Shown here: positions 26,192-40,061 of the stretch, in pieces
How the letters are laid out: every line of letters begins with the position of its first letter
How positions within the stretch are numbered: the first letter of the stretch is position 1
NCBI GenBank assembly: GCA_034422455.1
Contig: DAOUJQ010000006.1
Location: 50,320-114,319 of the forward strand
Length of the DNA stretch: 64,000 nt
Origin: UBA1127 sp034422455
GTDB lineage: Bacteria > Chloroflexota > Dehalococcoidia > Lucifugimonadales > UBA1127
Direction: 5' to 3'
Program-made: the position numbers and the translations under genes
The notes under the pieces: model-generated
What the model saw: only the letters and a program-made list of their open reading frames with translations
Databases searched by the model: none
What the model was told of the DNA's origin: nothing

Positions 26192-27073
26192 GTGCGTTAC
26201 GCGTTCTTCCCAGGGTGCGTCTCCAGGGGCGGGGCCCCGGAGCTGTACCAGTCCACCATCGCCGTTGCGGGGCGCATCGGCATCGAGCTGGAGGAGATCG
26301 AGGGCTGGTCGTGCACCGGCGCGGGCGCCCTGCAGGAGAGCAACCCGCTGCTGGGCGATACCCTGAACGCCCGCAACTTCGCGCTGGCCCAGCGTATGGG
26401 CCTGCCCATCATGACCATCTGCAGCACCTGCCAGGGCGTCATGGCCCAGGCGAAGGTGAAGCTGGAGGACGAGGAGTACCGGGCGCAGATCAATGAGCTG
26501 CTGGCCGAGGAGGGACTGGAGTACACCGGCGGCATCCAGGTCAAGCACATGCTCTGGATCATGGTGGAGGACATCGGCCTGGACCACATCAGGTCGCTGG
26601 CCGTGAAGTCGCTGGACGGCATCTTCCTTGCCCCCTTCTACGGCTGCTACATCGTACGGCCCTCCGCGGCGCTGGAGTACGACGAGTACCCGCAGCGCAA
26701 GGTGGCGCTGGAGCTCGTCATCGAGGCGCTGGGCGCGACGGCCGTCGACAACGAGGGCAAGACACGCTGCTGCGGCTTCCCCATCCTGACGATCAACGAG
26801 CGCAACTCGCTGGCAATGGTGGCCAAGCACACAGGCGAGGCCCAGGACCTGGGCGCCGACGCCATGGTGACGCCCTGCCCCCTCTGCCACCTGAACCTGG
26901 ACGGCTTCCAGTCGAAGGCGGCCCGGCAGGTGGGACGGCAGATCAACGTGCCTATCCTGCACCTGCCGCAGCTCATTGGCGCGGCCATGGGCATGGACGC
27001 ACCGACGCTGGGGCTGAACCGCCACATCGTCTCCTCCTTTGACGTCGCCCTCAAGATGGGCATCCGGGTCTAG
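26192..27073 (+). CDS. Heterodisulfide-reductase-B-like subunit (type E SDH/FRD, SdhE)
   Basis: Cysteine-rich protein with two CCG domains: STCQG and FYGCY in the first half, RCCGFP and TPCPLCH in the second. In type E complexes (SdhABE, thiol:fumarate reductase-like) this subunit replaces the membrane anchors and binds special iron-sulfur clusters for quinone or thiol chemistry. Length is 293 residues. GTG 26192 has AAGGAGG 5 nt upstream. It follows sdhB by 30 bp. Not the flavinylation factor that shares the name SdhE. Confidence 0.88.
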   Translation: MRYAFFPGCVSRGGAPELYQSTIAVAGRIGIELEEIEGWSCTGAGALQESNPLLGDTLNARNFALAQRMGLPIMTICSTCQGVMAQAKVKLEDEEYRAQINELLAEEGLEYTGGIQVKHMLWIMVEDIGLDHIRSLAVKSLDGIFLAPFYGCYIVRPSAALEYDEYPQRKVALELVIEALGATAVDNEGKTRCCGFPILTINERNSLAMVAKHTGEAQDLGADAMVTPCPLCHLNLDGFQSKAARQVGRQINVPILHLPQLIGAAMGMDAPTLGLNRHIVSSFDVALKMGIRV

Positions 27074-27093
27074 GCCGGAGTGGACGGCGACGC

Positions 27094-28008
27094 ATGATTG
27101 AAATCGGCATAGACCCCAATATCTTTGAAGCGGGCGGCATCATCCTGAGCTGGCACGGCGTGTTCAGCGTCATTGCCGTTGCCGTCGCCGTGTTCATGAC
27201 CGCCAAGCTCGCCCCCAGGCACGGCATCTCCGTTGACGACGTCTACTCCGTGGCGGTGTGGGCCATCATTGGCGGCGTCATCGGCGCGCGTCTGCTCCAC
27301 ATCGTCGACAAGCTGGACTACTACGCCGCAAACCCGCTGGACATCTTCGCCATCTGGACAGGAGGCATCGCCGTGTGGGGCGGCGTGCTGGGCGGCCTGG
27401 CCGGCGGGTGGATCTACGCCTCCAAGGCGGCCATCGTCCGCGGCAGGCTAGCGGACATCACGGCGCCGGGGCTGCTGCTGGCGATGGCCATCGGCCGCAT
27501 CGGCGACATCATCAACGGCGAGCACCTGGCGCACCCGACGGGCCTGCCGTGGGGCATCGAGTGGACCCACCCGGGCAGCCTTTCTTTCGGGCTGGGGCCG
27601 ACGCACCCGGCGGTGGTGTACGAGATGATGCTGGATCTCGCGGTCGTGACGCTGGCGTTGTGGGTGCTACCGAAGATCCTGCGGCCGGACGGGATGGTCT
27701 TTGCGGCATCGCTGTTCCTCTACGCCTTCGGCCGTATCTTCGTCCTCATCTTCCACGACTACGAGGCGTGGTTCCTCGGCATGAGCGAGGCGCAGACGGT
27801 GTCGGTTGCCGTGGTGCTGGTGACGGCGCCGCTGCTGGCGTGGAACCGCACCGGCAGCAGAGAACTACGCGTGGGATCACGGACGATAACTGTGCCTACC
27901 TTGTCGTGGACGGGGAAGTTTGGGCGCTACGGCCCGCCGGAGCCCGTAGGCCCGGTGCCGGACACGCGCCGCCCGCGCGCTGAGCGACACCGGCGCAGGC
28001 GGCGGTAG
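27094..28008 (+). CDS. lgt: Prolipoprotein diacylglyceryl transferase
   Basis: Inner-membrane enzyme that attaches diacylglycerol to the lipobox cysteine. The signature AIGRIGDIINGEHL is present, with the catalytic arginine and asparagine, and an arginine in the last helices (AFGRIFVLIFHDYE). The GGIAVWGGVLGG loop has Trp where E. coli has the His of SFHGG. Six or seven membrane helices, 304 residues. The last 45 residues are basic, cytoplasmic and not conserved. Clients in this window include the lipoproteins at 40891, 51125 and 58909. Confidence 0.93.
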   Translation: MIEIGIDPNIFEAGGIILSWHGVFSVIAVAVAVFMTAKLAPRHGISVDDVYSVAVWAIIGGVIGARLLHIVDKLDYYAANPLDIFAIWTGGIAVWGGVLGGLAGGWIYASKAAIVRGRLADITAPGLLLAMAIGRIGDIINGEHLAHPTGLPWGIEWTHPGSLSFGLGPTHPAVVYEMMLDLAVVTLALWVLPKILRPDGMVFAASLFLYAFGRIFVLIFHDYEAWFLGMSEAQTVSVAVVLVTAPLLAWNRTGSRELRVGSRTITVPTLSWTGKFGRYGPPEPVGPVPDTRRPRAERHRRRRR

Positions 28009-28042
28009 GTAGCGCGGGCCTCACTGTCGGGACGATTGTCCG

Positions 28043-28495
28043 CTAGGGCGTATCCATTCCACGCACGTCGTCGGCGTGGTGCACCTCAAACGATAGCTCT
28101 CCATTCTGGACGTCGCACACCATCCGCCAATACCGGATGACGTCCATGCCGAGGAGCGAGGGGAGACCGCGGTTGTGGTCCAGCACCGGCGCGATGTCTA
28201 TTGGCAGGCGGTAGGTCACGACTTGGAGTTTATGCAGGAAGGAAATCTCCGCGATCTCACTGTATTCTTCTTGACTCCCTCCTATGCCCAAGACATACCC
28301 GCTGCGCGTCAGGACGCTGGTGTCCACCCCCATCGGCACCGTGTCTGGTGGATGCAAGGTAGTAACACCACAGCCGGTGTCTACAAGAAAATTCACGCGG
28401 CTTCCCACACCAAGGCGGGGGAAGTGCACAGTGCCGCGTAAGAAAGGATGCCCAGCAAAATCTCTAGTCGATTCCTGAATCCATCCGATCGGCAT
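28043..28495 (-). CDS. Retropepsin-like aspartic protease family protein
   Basis: A 150-residue single-domain aspartyl-protease fold: VNFLVDTGCGVTTLHP carries the catalytic D39-T40-G41, and LPSLLGMDVIRYWRM the second conserved strand. No signal peptide or membrane segment, so it would act in the cytoplasm as a dimer. The start lies 3 bp after the stop of the small gene at 28499-28753, so the two form an operon. Substrate unknown. Confidence 0.8.
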   Translation of the reverse strand: MPIGWIQESTRDFAGHPFLRGTVHFPRLGVGSRVNFLVDTGCGVTTLHPPDTVPMGVDTSVLTRSGYVLGIGGSQEEYSEIAEISFLHKLQVVTYRLPIDIAPVLDHNRGLPSLLGMDVIRYWRMVCDVQNGELSFEVHHADDVRGMDTP

Positions 28496-28498
28496 CGA

Positions 28499-28753
28499 CT
28501 AGAGGACCAGCTTTACAGGGTTGGGGTTGAGGTAACGGATAATGACGTCAGTCCGGGGCAGCCCTTGGGCGTCCAGTTTCTCCACTAGCGCCTCCAAGGA
28601 CTCAGCAAGGACCCATACGTCACCCACCGTCAGACCAAGCCACTGATGTGGGTGCTGTTGTGTGTAAGCTTCGGTTTGTGAGTCAATCAGCTTTCGACGC
28701 CGCTCGTGATCGGCTTCTTCTTCTATGAACTTTTCCCAGTCTATCGCCACCAT
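28499..28753 (-). CDS. Small acidic protein paired with the retropepsin-like gene
   Basis: An 84-residue protein, acidic and Glu-rich at the N-terminus (MVAIDWEKFIEEEADHERRRKL), with a C-terminal half (GDVWVLAESLEALVEKLDAQG...VIIRYLNP) resembling small DUF5678-type domains. ATG at 28753 has AGAGGG 7 nt upstream. Close spacing to the protease gene suggests a functional pair, perhaps inhibitor or substrate. Family match is from memory. Confidence 0.65.
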   Translation of the reverse strand: MVAIDWEKFIEEEADHERRRKLIDSQTEAYTQQHPHQWLGLTVGDVWVLAESLEALVEKLDAQGLPRTDVIIRYLNPNPVKLVL

Positions 28754-28863
28754 GGAAAAACCCTCTTTGCTCAATGAATGACACGACTTGCTGGTTAAGG
28801 ATCCAGACTGTGACCAACGGCTGGCATCACGATTCCAGCGTACGCACACAATACGAGAAAAAC

Positions 28864-28897
28864 AAGAGGGCCGGGCTCACACGAGCCCGGCCCTCTT
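28864..28897 (-). terminator. Rho-independent terminator of the rpsA-clpC unit
   Basis: A 15-bp perfect stem (28864-28878 with 28883-28897) and a 4-nt loop. On the minus strand it is followed by GTTTTTCTCG. It lies 19 bp past the clpC stop. Confidence 0.9.
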
Positions 28898-28915
28898 CTT
28901 GCGATTCCGGTGCGG

Positions 28916-31420
<2,505 letters not shown>

Positions 31421-31496
31421 GGCTCCCCCCAAACCCGAAGTTGCCCGGGCGATCCTGCTGCCAGAATGTCAAACGGCGAGCACGCCGAGGCAAAGC

Positions 31497-32612
31497 CTAA
31501 AGCTCCTCCAGCGCTCGCCTTCTGCTGAGACCCAAGCGGTGCCGTTCCGGGTCCACGTTGAGGATTTTGAGCTCCAGGACCTCGCCCTCCCGCACCGCCT
31601 CTCTAGGATGTTCAATGTGCTTGGTGCTGAGCTCTGAGATGTGAATGAGGCCTTCAATGCCCTCTTCAATCTGAGCAAATGCGCCGAAACTTGTCAACCT
31701 TGTTATCGTCCCGTTAACTATCTGTCCCGCCTGAAAGTTCTCCGTAACCCAGTCCCACGGCTCCGGATTGAGCCGTCTGAGGCTCAGGGAAATCCGCTGC
31801 CGCTCCTGGTCCACCCTCAGCACGAGGACGGTGATCTCGTCACCAACTTGCACGATCTGTTCGGGGTCCGTCACCTGCTGCCAGGCCAGTTCCGACGTGT
31901 GAATGAGCCCGTCGGCGCCGCCCAGGTCGACGAAGACGCCGAACTTGGATATGCCGCTGACCTTGCCCGTCCGGGTCTCGCCCTCCGCCAGCTCCTGCAG
32001 CAGCCGCGCCTTCTGCGCCTCCCGGGCGCTCTGCCACGCGAGCCGCTCTGACAGGATGGCGCGCCGCCGCCGGCGGTCCACCTCGAGCACCTTGTACTGC
32101 TGCGGCTCGCTCGGCGCGGCCGGCGCTCCGGCCTCCGCCTGCTGGCGCAGATCGCGAGTTGCCGGCAGCAGGTGGGAGAGGGGGACAAAGGCCTGCACGC
32201 CTTCCACGAGGACGACGGCGCCTCCGCGGTTGTGCTCGATGATCACGCCTTCCACGAGCTCGCCGGACTCCATGGCCTTCTCCAGGATGACCCAGCCCTG
32301 CTCGCTGCGGGCCCTGTCGAGGGAGAGAAGCGCGGTGCCCTCGTCGCCCTCGGTGCGGAGGACGTAGGCCACCAACGGCGTGCCGATCTCCAGCGCTGCG
32401 AGGGCTTCAGGGGTGAGACTGCGGGCTTCCCTGGAGGGGATGATGCCTTCCGATTTGCCGCCGACGTTGACCAGGATGCCCTCCTGGTCTACGCGCATGA
32501 CCACACCTTCTACGACTTCGCCCCTGCGGAGGTCTTTCCAGCCACCCTCCAATTCCAGGAGCTCACCCATGGTCATGGTTTCAGGCGACTGTTCATGTGA
32601 AGACGAGACCAC
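31497..32612 (-). CDS. rpsA: 30S ribosomal protein S1
   Basis: RNA-binding ribosomal protein with four S1 (OB-fold) domains: VVEGVVMRVDQEGILVNVGGKSEG, VEGVIIEHNRGGAVVLVEG, RTGKVSGISKFGVFVDLGGADGLIH and VNGTITRLTSFGAFAQIEEG. Length is 371 residues, the four-domain form usual outside proteobacteria. The start is GTG at 32612; in-frame ATGs at 32576 and 32570 are alternatives. Transcribed with clpC from the promoter at 32652-32680. Confidence 0.93.
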   Translation of the reverse strand: MVSSSHEQSPETMTMGELLELEGGWKDLRRGEVVEGVVMRVDQEGILVNVGGKSEGIIPSREARSLTPEALAALEIGTPLVAYVLRTEGDEGTALLSLDRARSEQGWVILEKAMESGELVEGVIIEHNRGGAVVLVEGVQAFVPLSHLLPATRDLRQQAEAGAPAAPSEPQQYKVLEVDRRRRRAILSERLAWQSAREAQKARLLQELAEGETRTGKVSGISKFGVFVDLGGADGLIHTSELAWQQVTDPEQIVQVGDEITVLVLRVDQERQRISLSLRRLNPEPWDWVTENFQAGQIVNGTITRLTSFGAFAQIEEGIEGLIHISELSTKHIEHPREAVREGEVLELKILNVDPERHRLGLSRRRALEEL

Positions 32613-32651
32613 GGTGTTACCTACCGTTGCTCAAATGCTGGACTTGGCGTC

Positions 32652-32680
32652 ATTGTAGCTTTCTCAATAGGCCATGTAAA
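32652..32680 (-). promoter_or_regulatory. rpsA promoter
   Basis: Minus strand: TTTACA (32680-32675), a 17-bp spacer, TACAAT (32657-32652). It lies about 40 bp before the rpsA start. Confidence 0.6.
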
Positions 32681-32801
32681 GGTCAATCAGCTTCTTCGAT
32701 AGCCTTAACAAGGGGTCTTGCGAGACCCTCCTTGACTTGGATACGGCATCTACAAGTGGGAACGCGGCTTTGCCCGAAGGGGTTCCGGCCGGAATGGCGC
32801 A

Positions 32802-33263
32802 CTAGCGGACGGGGAAATGGATGTCGGTGCGCCACTTTGACTGGTCGGGCTCCAACCCGGGATCGGTGACGTAGACCTCCCATGGCGCGCCGGCGGGCTG
32901 GAGGCCCTGTGAGCCCATCCACTCCAGGAGCGCGGTCCACGACTGCGGCAGGTTGTCGTACGGACCCATGTGGGTCACCGTCGTCACCGTGCCCGCGGGG
33001 AGCTCGCCCGCAACTACGCGGCCGGCGCCCTCCAGGGGCACGGCTACGGGCATGCCGCACTCGAAGTCGACGTTGACGCCGTCCATGGCGAAGTACCGCG
33101 AGAAGGGCATGCCGGCAGGCTGCTGGCCGAGCTGCTGGATATGGGCGTAGACCTCACCGAAGTGCTCACCAAGGAGTTCCGGGATCTTGTCGGCCGTGGT
33201 CTGGGCGCGGATGGTGAGGATGGGTTGCGAGTCGACTTGCCTGGTGGTGAATGACTGCTGCAT
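32802..33263 (-). CDS. GyrI-like / AraC effector-binding domain protein
   Basis: A 153-residue stand-alone small-molecule-binding domain: TTRQVDSQPILTIRAQTTADKIPELLGEHFGEVYAHIQQLG, then AGTVTTVTHMGPYDNLPQSWTALLEWM and a C-terminal WRTDIHFPV. This is the GyrI/SOUL-like BacR effector domain without a DNA-binding part. GGAGGTGA precedes ATG 33263. It may sequester or hydrolyse a toxic ligand. Downstream, a short hairpin (32713-32728) may be a weak terminator. Confidence 0.85.
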   Translation of the reverse strand: MQQSFTTRQVDSQPILTIRAQTTADKIPELLGEHFGEVYAHIQQLGQQPAGMPFSRYFAMDGVNVDFECGMPVAVPLEGAGRVVAGELPAGTVTTVTHMGPYDNLPQSWTALLEWMGSQGLQPAGAPWEVYVTDPGLEPDQSKWRTDIHFPVR

Positions 33264-33315
33264 GGGACTCACCTCCGAGGGCTGGATGGCGGTGGGGGCG
33301 TTGGGAAGTAGTAGT

Positions 33316-33804
33316 CTACGGGGGCCAGTCCGCAAAGTCATCTGCTGAGAACGGAGGAATTTCCCCAACTAGGTGGTCATACAGCATTGCTCCCACCATG
33401 GACTCAAGGCGCCGGACTCGCTCTAGCTTCTCCTTCAACACAGGGAATGCTACCTGCTCCTCAGGGATTTCCCTCCCCCGAGCAGTAGTCATGCCACCAT
33501 ATGTTCGGAATGAGTGCGCCAAGGTATTTCTGAACTCATAACTCTCTCTGAGGTCAGCGCATGCGTTCCCATAGTTAGTGGACACCATAGTTGATTCCCC
33601 TATGAAGATCTCAAACAGGTTCACTTTCGAACCAAATGGTATCGGGGCGTGTCTGAACCATTGATGGAACTCTTCTGAGTGGCGTTGAACTTCGAGGTAC
33701 TCAGCCAACAGGAACGTCATATTGAACTCGATTGACGCGATGAGGCTGAGGTATTCCCCCCTCATGCGTTCGTATTCCTGTTCTTGCTCAGACATCCGGT
33801 CCAT
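33316..33804 (-). CDS. Hypothetical protein, possible HEPN-like
   Basis: A 162-residue, mostly helical protein with no recognised family. The segment SYEFRNTLAHSFRTYGG contains R-x4-H, the pattern of HEPN ribonuclease folds, after a long helix with charged residues. AAGGAG stands just before ATG 33804. Lower GC than neighbours. No partner nucleotidyltransferase or antitoxin is adjacent, so toxin function is not supported beyond the motif. Confidence 0.55.
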   Translation of the reverse strand: MDRMSEQEQEYERMRGEYLSLIASIEFNMTFLLAEYLEVQRHSEEFHQWFRHAPIPFGSKVNLFEIFIGESTMVSTNYGNACADLRESYEFRNTLAHSFRTYGGMTTARGREIPEEQVAFPVLKEKLERVRRLESMVGAMLYDHLVGEIPPFSADDFADWPP

Positions 33805-33873
33805 GTCGCTCCTTGCAGTGCATACCTATCCTAACCAATCGATGGTAGCCGCGCCGGGCACAAAAAAAGAAGC

Positions 33874-33993
33874 CCCCGGGCAACGGCCGATTTTCCCACC
33901 CCCTCCCGAGGGCAGTATCGTTGGCGCTGAGGCGTTTCACTTCCGTGTTCGGAATGGGAACGGGTGGTTCCACCTCGCTCTAGTCACCCGGGG
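33874..33993 (-). rRNA. rrf: 5S ribosomal RNA
   Basis: Minus strand reads CCCCGGGTGACTAGAGCGAGG..., then the conserved CCCATTCCGAACACGGAAGTGAAACGC segment at 33936-33962. The terminal stem pairs CCCCGGG with CCCGGGG. About 120 nt; ends approximate to 2-3 bases. A run of seven T (minus strand, 33862-33868) follows and probably ends the transcript. Confidence 0.93.
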
Positions 33994-34090
33994 AATGCTT
34001 CACGTGTTGAACGCGTCGTCCCGCGCGGAGGCGGGACGGGTGAAGAGCAGGTTGACAGCGTGACAAAGGAGGAGCGCCGAGCCTTGGAGT

Positions 34091-37067
<2,977 letters not shown>

Positions 37068-37267
37068 TACAAGGCTCGATGCTGCTCCCTTAATGCTTGC
37101 TGTAACTTGCTCTTCAGTTGGTAACGTGCGTTCTTCGCCGGTCAGGGGGGCGGAGACACAAAGACGGCGCTCGGGGGGCTTCCCCCGGCCGCCGCCTGAG
37201 GATTCCGCCATGGGTTGCGTGCTATCCGCTGCCCTGCATTCCCTGTCCTTTTGCGAAAGTAACGATT

Positions 37268-37297
37268 ACTATACCGCAGACGATTTTCGCCCGTCAA
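37268..37297 (-). promoter_or_regulatory. rRNA promoter
   Basis: Minus strand: TTGACG (37297-37292), an 18-bp spacer, TATAGT (37273-37268). It stands about 200 bp before 23S and inside the gap after folB, confirming that the 23S-5S unit has its own promoter. No clear boxA was found in the leader. Confidence 0.7.
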
Positions 37298-37324
37298 GGG
37301 CAGTTTTCGGCGAGTTTTCGCCTC

Positions 37325-37687
37325 CTACCGCCGGCGGTAGACCTCCACCGCCGCCCCTCCGAGCACTGCGCCCGGAATGGGCGGCGCCGGCTTCCCGACC
37401 CGCAATCGGACGGCCCGGACCGGAAACTCCCGCAGGATGCCCCCGGCCGCCTGCTCCGCCACGGCCTCCAGGAGCATGCACGGCTCGCCCTCGACCACGT
37501 CGCGGACGGTGGCGTACATGGCGGCGTAGTTCAGCGCCTGGGTGATGTCGTCCTTCGTGCCCGCGCCCCGTGTGTCGGTCTCCACTTCCATGTCCACGGT
37601 GAACCGCTGGCCCAGCCGACGTTCCTCGTCGGTCACGCCGTGGTAGCCGTAGAAGACCATGCCGCTGAGGATGATCTTGTCGTCCAT
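37325..37687 (-). CDS. folB: Dihydroneopterin aldolase
   Basis: Folate pathway enzyme that cleaves dihydroneopterin. The start MDDKIILSGMVFYGYHGVTDEERRLGQRFTVD is typical, with YGYHGV and the catalytic glutamate in DEER. A conserved lysine lies near the end (VGKPAPPIPG). Length is 120 residues. ATG 37687 has AAGGAGG 6 nt upstream. It follows tlyA by 29 bp on the same strand. Confidence 0.93.
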   Translation of the reverse strand: MDDKIILSGMVFYGYHGVTDEERRLGQRFTVDMEVETDTRGAGTKDDITQALNYAAMYATVRDVVEGEPCMLLEAVAEQAAGGILREFPVRAVRLRVGKPAPPIPGAVLGGAAVEVYRRR

Positions 37688-37716
37688 GACCGCCTCCTTC
37701 CCCGTCGTCGACTGAC

Positions 37717-38475
37717 CTACGCCGAAGCGGGTTTTCCCGTTGTCTCTCCAACCTCCAGCAACACAAAGAACTCGCGGTTGCCGTCCGTGCCGGTGATGGG
37801 CGAAGGCGTGACGCCCCGCAGGCGGTGTCCCTGCCCGATTGCCCACTGCACGAGATCACCCAGGACCTGCGCGTGCGTCTTGGCGTCACGGACGATGCCG
37901 CCCCGGCCGACGGCCTTGCGGTCCGCCTCGAACTGCGGCTTCACCAGCGCCAGCATCCGCCCGCCGGGCTGCAGGTGCGCGGCCATCTGCGGGACCACGA
38001 GCCGCAGCGAGATGAACGAGACGTCGGCGACGGCCAGGTCGACGGGCTCCGGCAGGGGGAAGGAGTGGCGCGCGTTGACGCCCTCGTGCGAGACCACCCG
38101 GTCGTCCTGCCGCAGCTTGTGCGCGAGTTGCCCGCGCCCCACGTCGACGGCGTAGACCCGCGCCGCGCCGCGCTGGAGAAGGCAGTCGGTGAAGCCGCCC
38201 GTCGACGCGCCCACGTCCAGCACGACGGCCCCGGCCGGGTCGATGCCCAGCCCGTCCAGCGCACCGGCCATCTTGTCGCCGCCCCGGCCGACGTACTGCA
38301 GCGGCGCCTTCACGTCGACCGCGGCCGCTGCCGGCACCGTAGAACCGGGCTTGGTCACGGGGCGGCCGTCGACGGTCACCTGTCCCGCCATCAGGAGGGC
38401 CTGCGCCTTCTCCCGCGTAGGGGCCAGCCCGCGCTCCACCATAAGGACGTCGATGCGCCTTCGCTTTGTCGCCAT
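37717..38475 (-). CDS. tlyA: TlyA-family rRNA 2'-O-methyltransferase
   Basis: AdoMet-dependent rRNA methyltransferase of the TlyA/hemolysin A family. The N-terminal S4 RNA-binding domain (RIDVLMVERGLAPTREKAQALLMAGQV) is followed by a linker (YVGRGGDKM) and an FtsJ-like fold with LDVGASTGGFTDCLLQRGA, DVSFISLRLVVP and ALVKPQFE. Length is 252 residues. By family knowledge, the targets are ribosomal cytidines near the subunit interface. Pairs with folB. Confidence 0.93.
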   Translation of the reverse strand: MATKRRRIDVLMVERGLAPTREKAQALLMAGQVTVDGRPVTKPGSTVPAAAAVDVKAPLQYVGRGGDKMAGALDGLGIDPAGAVVLDVGASTGGFTDCLLQRGAARVYAVDVGRGQLAHKLRQDDRVVSHEGVNARHSFPLPEPVDLAVADVSFISLRLVVPQMAAHLQPGGRMLALVKPQFEADRKAVGRGGIVRDAKTHAQVLGDLVQWAIGQGHRLRGVTPSPITGTDGNREFFVLLEVGETTGKPASA

Positions 38476-38593
38476 CGCTTTTCAACCGTGCCCATGGAGT
38501 GGGTCAAACAGCCCAAAACGCCGTTGACGGTACTCCCCTTCACTTCCTATGATGCGGCATATGTCGCCGGGTACGGAAGGGGGGACTGCGCGC

Positions 38594-39490
38594 ATGGGCA
38601 GCCTGCTGCGGGCCATGCGTCCCAGGCAGTGGGCAAAGAACGGCATCGTCTACATCGCGCTGGTCTTCTCCCTCAACCAGCGATGGGAGTTCTCCGAGTG
38701 GCGCGAGGGGCTGGATCTCTTCGCAGTCACCACCGCCGGCTTCGTCCTCTTCTGCCTGGTCTCCAGCGCAACGTACCTGGTCAACGACCTCCTCGACGCG
38801 CCCCGCGACCGGCTGCACCCGCAGAAGCGCAACCGGCCCATCGCGGCCGGGCTGCTCTCCCCCCGGCTCGCCGCCGCGGCGGCCGCCGTCATGTTCGCCG
38901 CCGGGGTGGGGTTGTCCTTCGTGCTGCAGCCGTGGTTCGGCGTGGCTGTTCTCGGCTACCTTGCGCTCACCCTCTCCTACTCGGCGCTGCTGAAGAGAGT
39001 GCCCGTGGTCGACGTGCTTGCCCTCAGCAGCGTCTACGTGCTCCGCGCCGTGGCCGGGGCCGTCGTCATCCAGGTGCCCATCTCGCCGTGGCTCTACGCG
39101 GTCACGGGCCTCGGCGCGATGATGATCGTGCTGGGCAAGCGGCGAGGGGAGCTGGCGTCGGCCGCCCAGGGCGAGGCGCAGCAGCAGCGGGCGGTGCTGG
39201 GTTCCTACAGCCTCCGCGCCATGGGCCCCGCCATCAACGCGTGCGCGGCGGGCGTGCTGGTGGCCTACGTCGTCTACACGCTGACGGCGTCGGGCCTGCC
39301 GGGCAACATGGCGATGGCGGCCACGATCCCCTTCGCCGCCTTCGGCCTGTACCGCTACCTGCGGCTCCTCTACCGCGAGAGCAGCGCGGGCGAGACCCCG
39401 GAGGAGATGTTCCTCGGCGACAGGCCCCTGCAGCTCGGCGCCGTCCTCTGGCTCGCAACGGCGCTCGCGGTGCTGGCGCTGGGGCGGTAG
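38594..39490 (+). CDS. UbiA-family prenyltransferase, DPPR-synthase-like
   Basis: Integral membrane prenyltransferase. LLRAMRPRQWAKN and YLVNDLLDAPRDRLHPQKRNRPIAAG carry the NDxxDxxxD-type motif, and SYSALLKRVPVVDVLALSSVYVLRAVAG the second aspartate region. This pattern fits decaprenyl-phosphate phosphoribosyltransferase relatives (cell-wall arabinose precursor) more than quinone prenyltransferases. About nine helices. ATG 38594 is preferred because the domain starts there; ATG 38549 would add 15 residues. Confidence 0.87.
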   Translation: MGSLLRAMRPRQWAKNGIVYIALVFSLNQRWEFSEWREGLDLFAVTTAGFVLFCLVSSATYLVNDLLDAPRDRLHPQKRNRPIAAGLLSPRLAAAAAAVMFAAGVGLSFVLQPWFGVAVLGYLALTLSYSALLKRVPVVDVLALSSVYVLRAVAGAVVIQVPISPWLYAVTGLGAMMIVLGKRRGELASAAQGEAQQQRAVLGSYSLRAMGPAINACAAGVLVAYVVYTLTASGLPGNMAMAATIPFAAFGLYRYLRLLYRESSAGETPEEMFLGDRPLQLGAVLWLATALAVLALGR

Positions 39491-39535
39491 CGGCTGCGGA
39501 ACGCGCCAATAGTGACGCTACGTGAGGAATAGCGA

Positions 39536-39919
39536 TTGAACACGAAACTCACAGAACTCATCGCCCGCGCCCCCTGGCGGGAGGCGGTCACCTACCGGGA
39601 CACGTGGCCCCACGAATACGTCCTCAGCGAGAAGGACGGGCAGCGGGAACTGTTGGACGCCATCTACGCCCGCTTCCTGGACGGAGAGGGTGTGACGTGC
39701 CGCTTCTTCAGCGTGACCAACAACTACCTCTTCATCGGCGAGCACAAGTACTGGTTCAACAGCAAGTGGGAGGGCTTCGACCCCGAGGGCGAGAACGTGA
39801 TCAACCGCGCTCCCCTCTACCGTGATCGCCGGGACTTTGTGATCCAGCCCGGCGACTCCGGGAAGCCGGAGGACTATCCGGCCGGGCCGGCCCAACAGGC
39901 CCCCCGCACGGACCGCTGA
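39536..39919 (+). CDS. Conserved hypothetical protein
   Basis: A 127-residue soluble protein: RAPWREAVTYRDTWPHEYVLSEKDGQRELLDAIYARFLDGEGV, then NNYLFIGEHKYWFNSKW. The pattern suggests a small conserved family of unknown function sometimes found beside restriction or helicase genes. Start is TTG with GAGG about 8 nt upstream. Not part of an evident operon. Confidence 0.7.
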   Translation: MNTKLTELIARAPWREAVTYRDTWPHEYVLSEKDGQRELLDAIYARFLDGEGVTCRFFSVTNNYLFIGEHKYWFNSKWEGFDPEGENVINRAPLYRDRRDFVIQPGDSGKPEDYPAGPAQQAPRTDR

Positions 39920-39954
39920 GGAGATCTGCCATGCCTCGCCTTCGCTCCGCTGTA

Positions 39955-39983
39955 GTGACGCGGCGCACGGCCGATGCTATACT
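39955..39983 (+). promoter_or_regulatory. Promoter of rpmH-rnpA cluster
   Basis: GTGACG at 39955-39960, a 17-bp spacer, TATACT at 39978-39983, giving a leader of about 70 nt before rpmH. Confidence 0.5.
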
Positions 39984-40061
39984 CTCAGGGCACGATGCAA
40001 TTGAGTGACGCCTCCGGTGCGTCCTTCAGGGGCGGCGAGAGGCGGTCAGGCGCGGTGAAAA

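Noticed and set aside
32712..32731. GGGTCT/AGACCC hairpin as a strong terminator after the GyrI-like gene
   Set aside because: The stem is only about six pairs and there is no proper T-tract, so it is mentioned only as weak.
37118..38155. 345-codon plus-strand frame over the rRNA leader, folB and tlyA
   Set aside because: Antisense to two genes with clear domains; it has no conserved motif.
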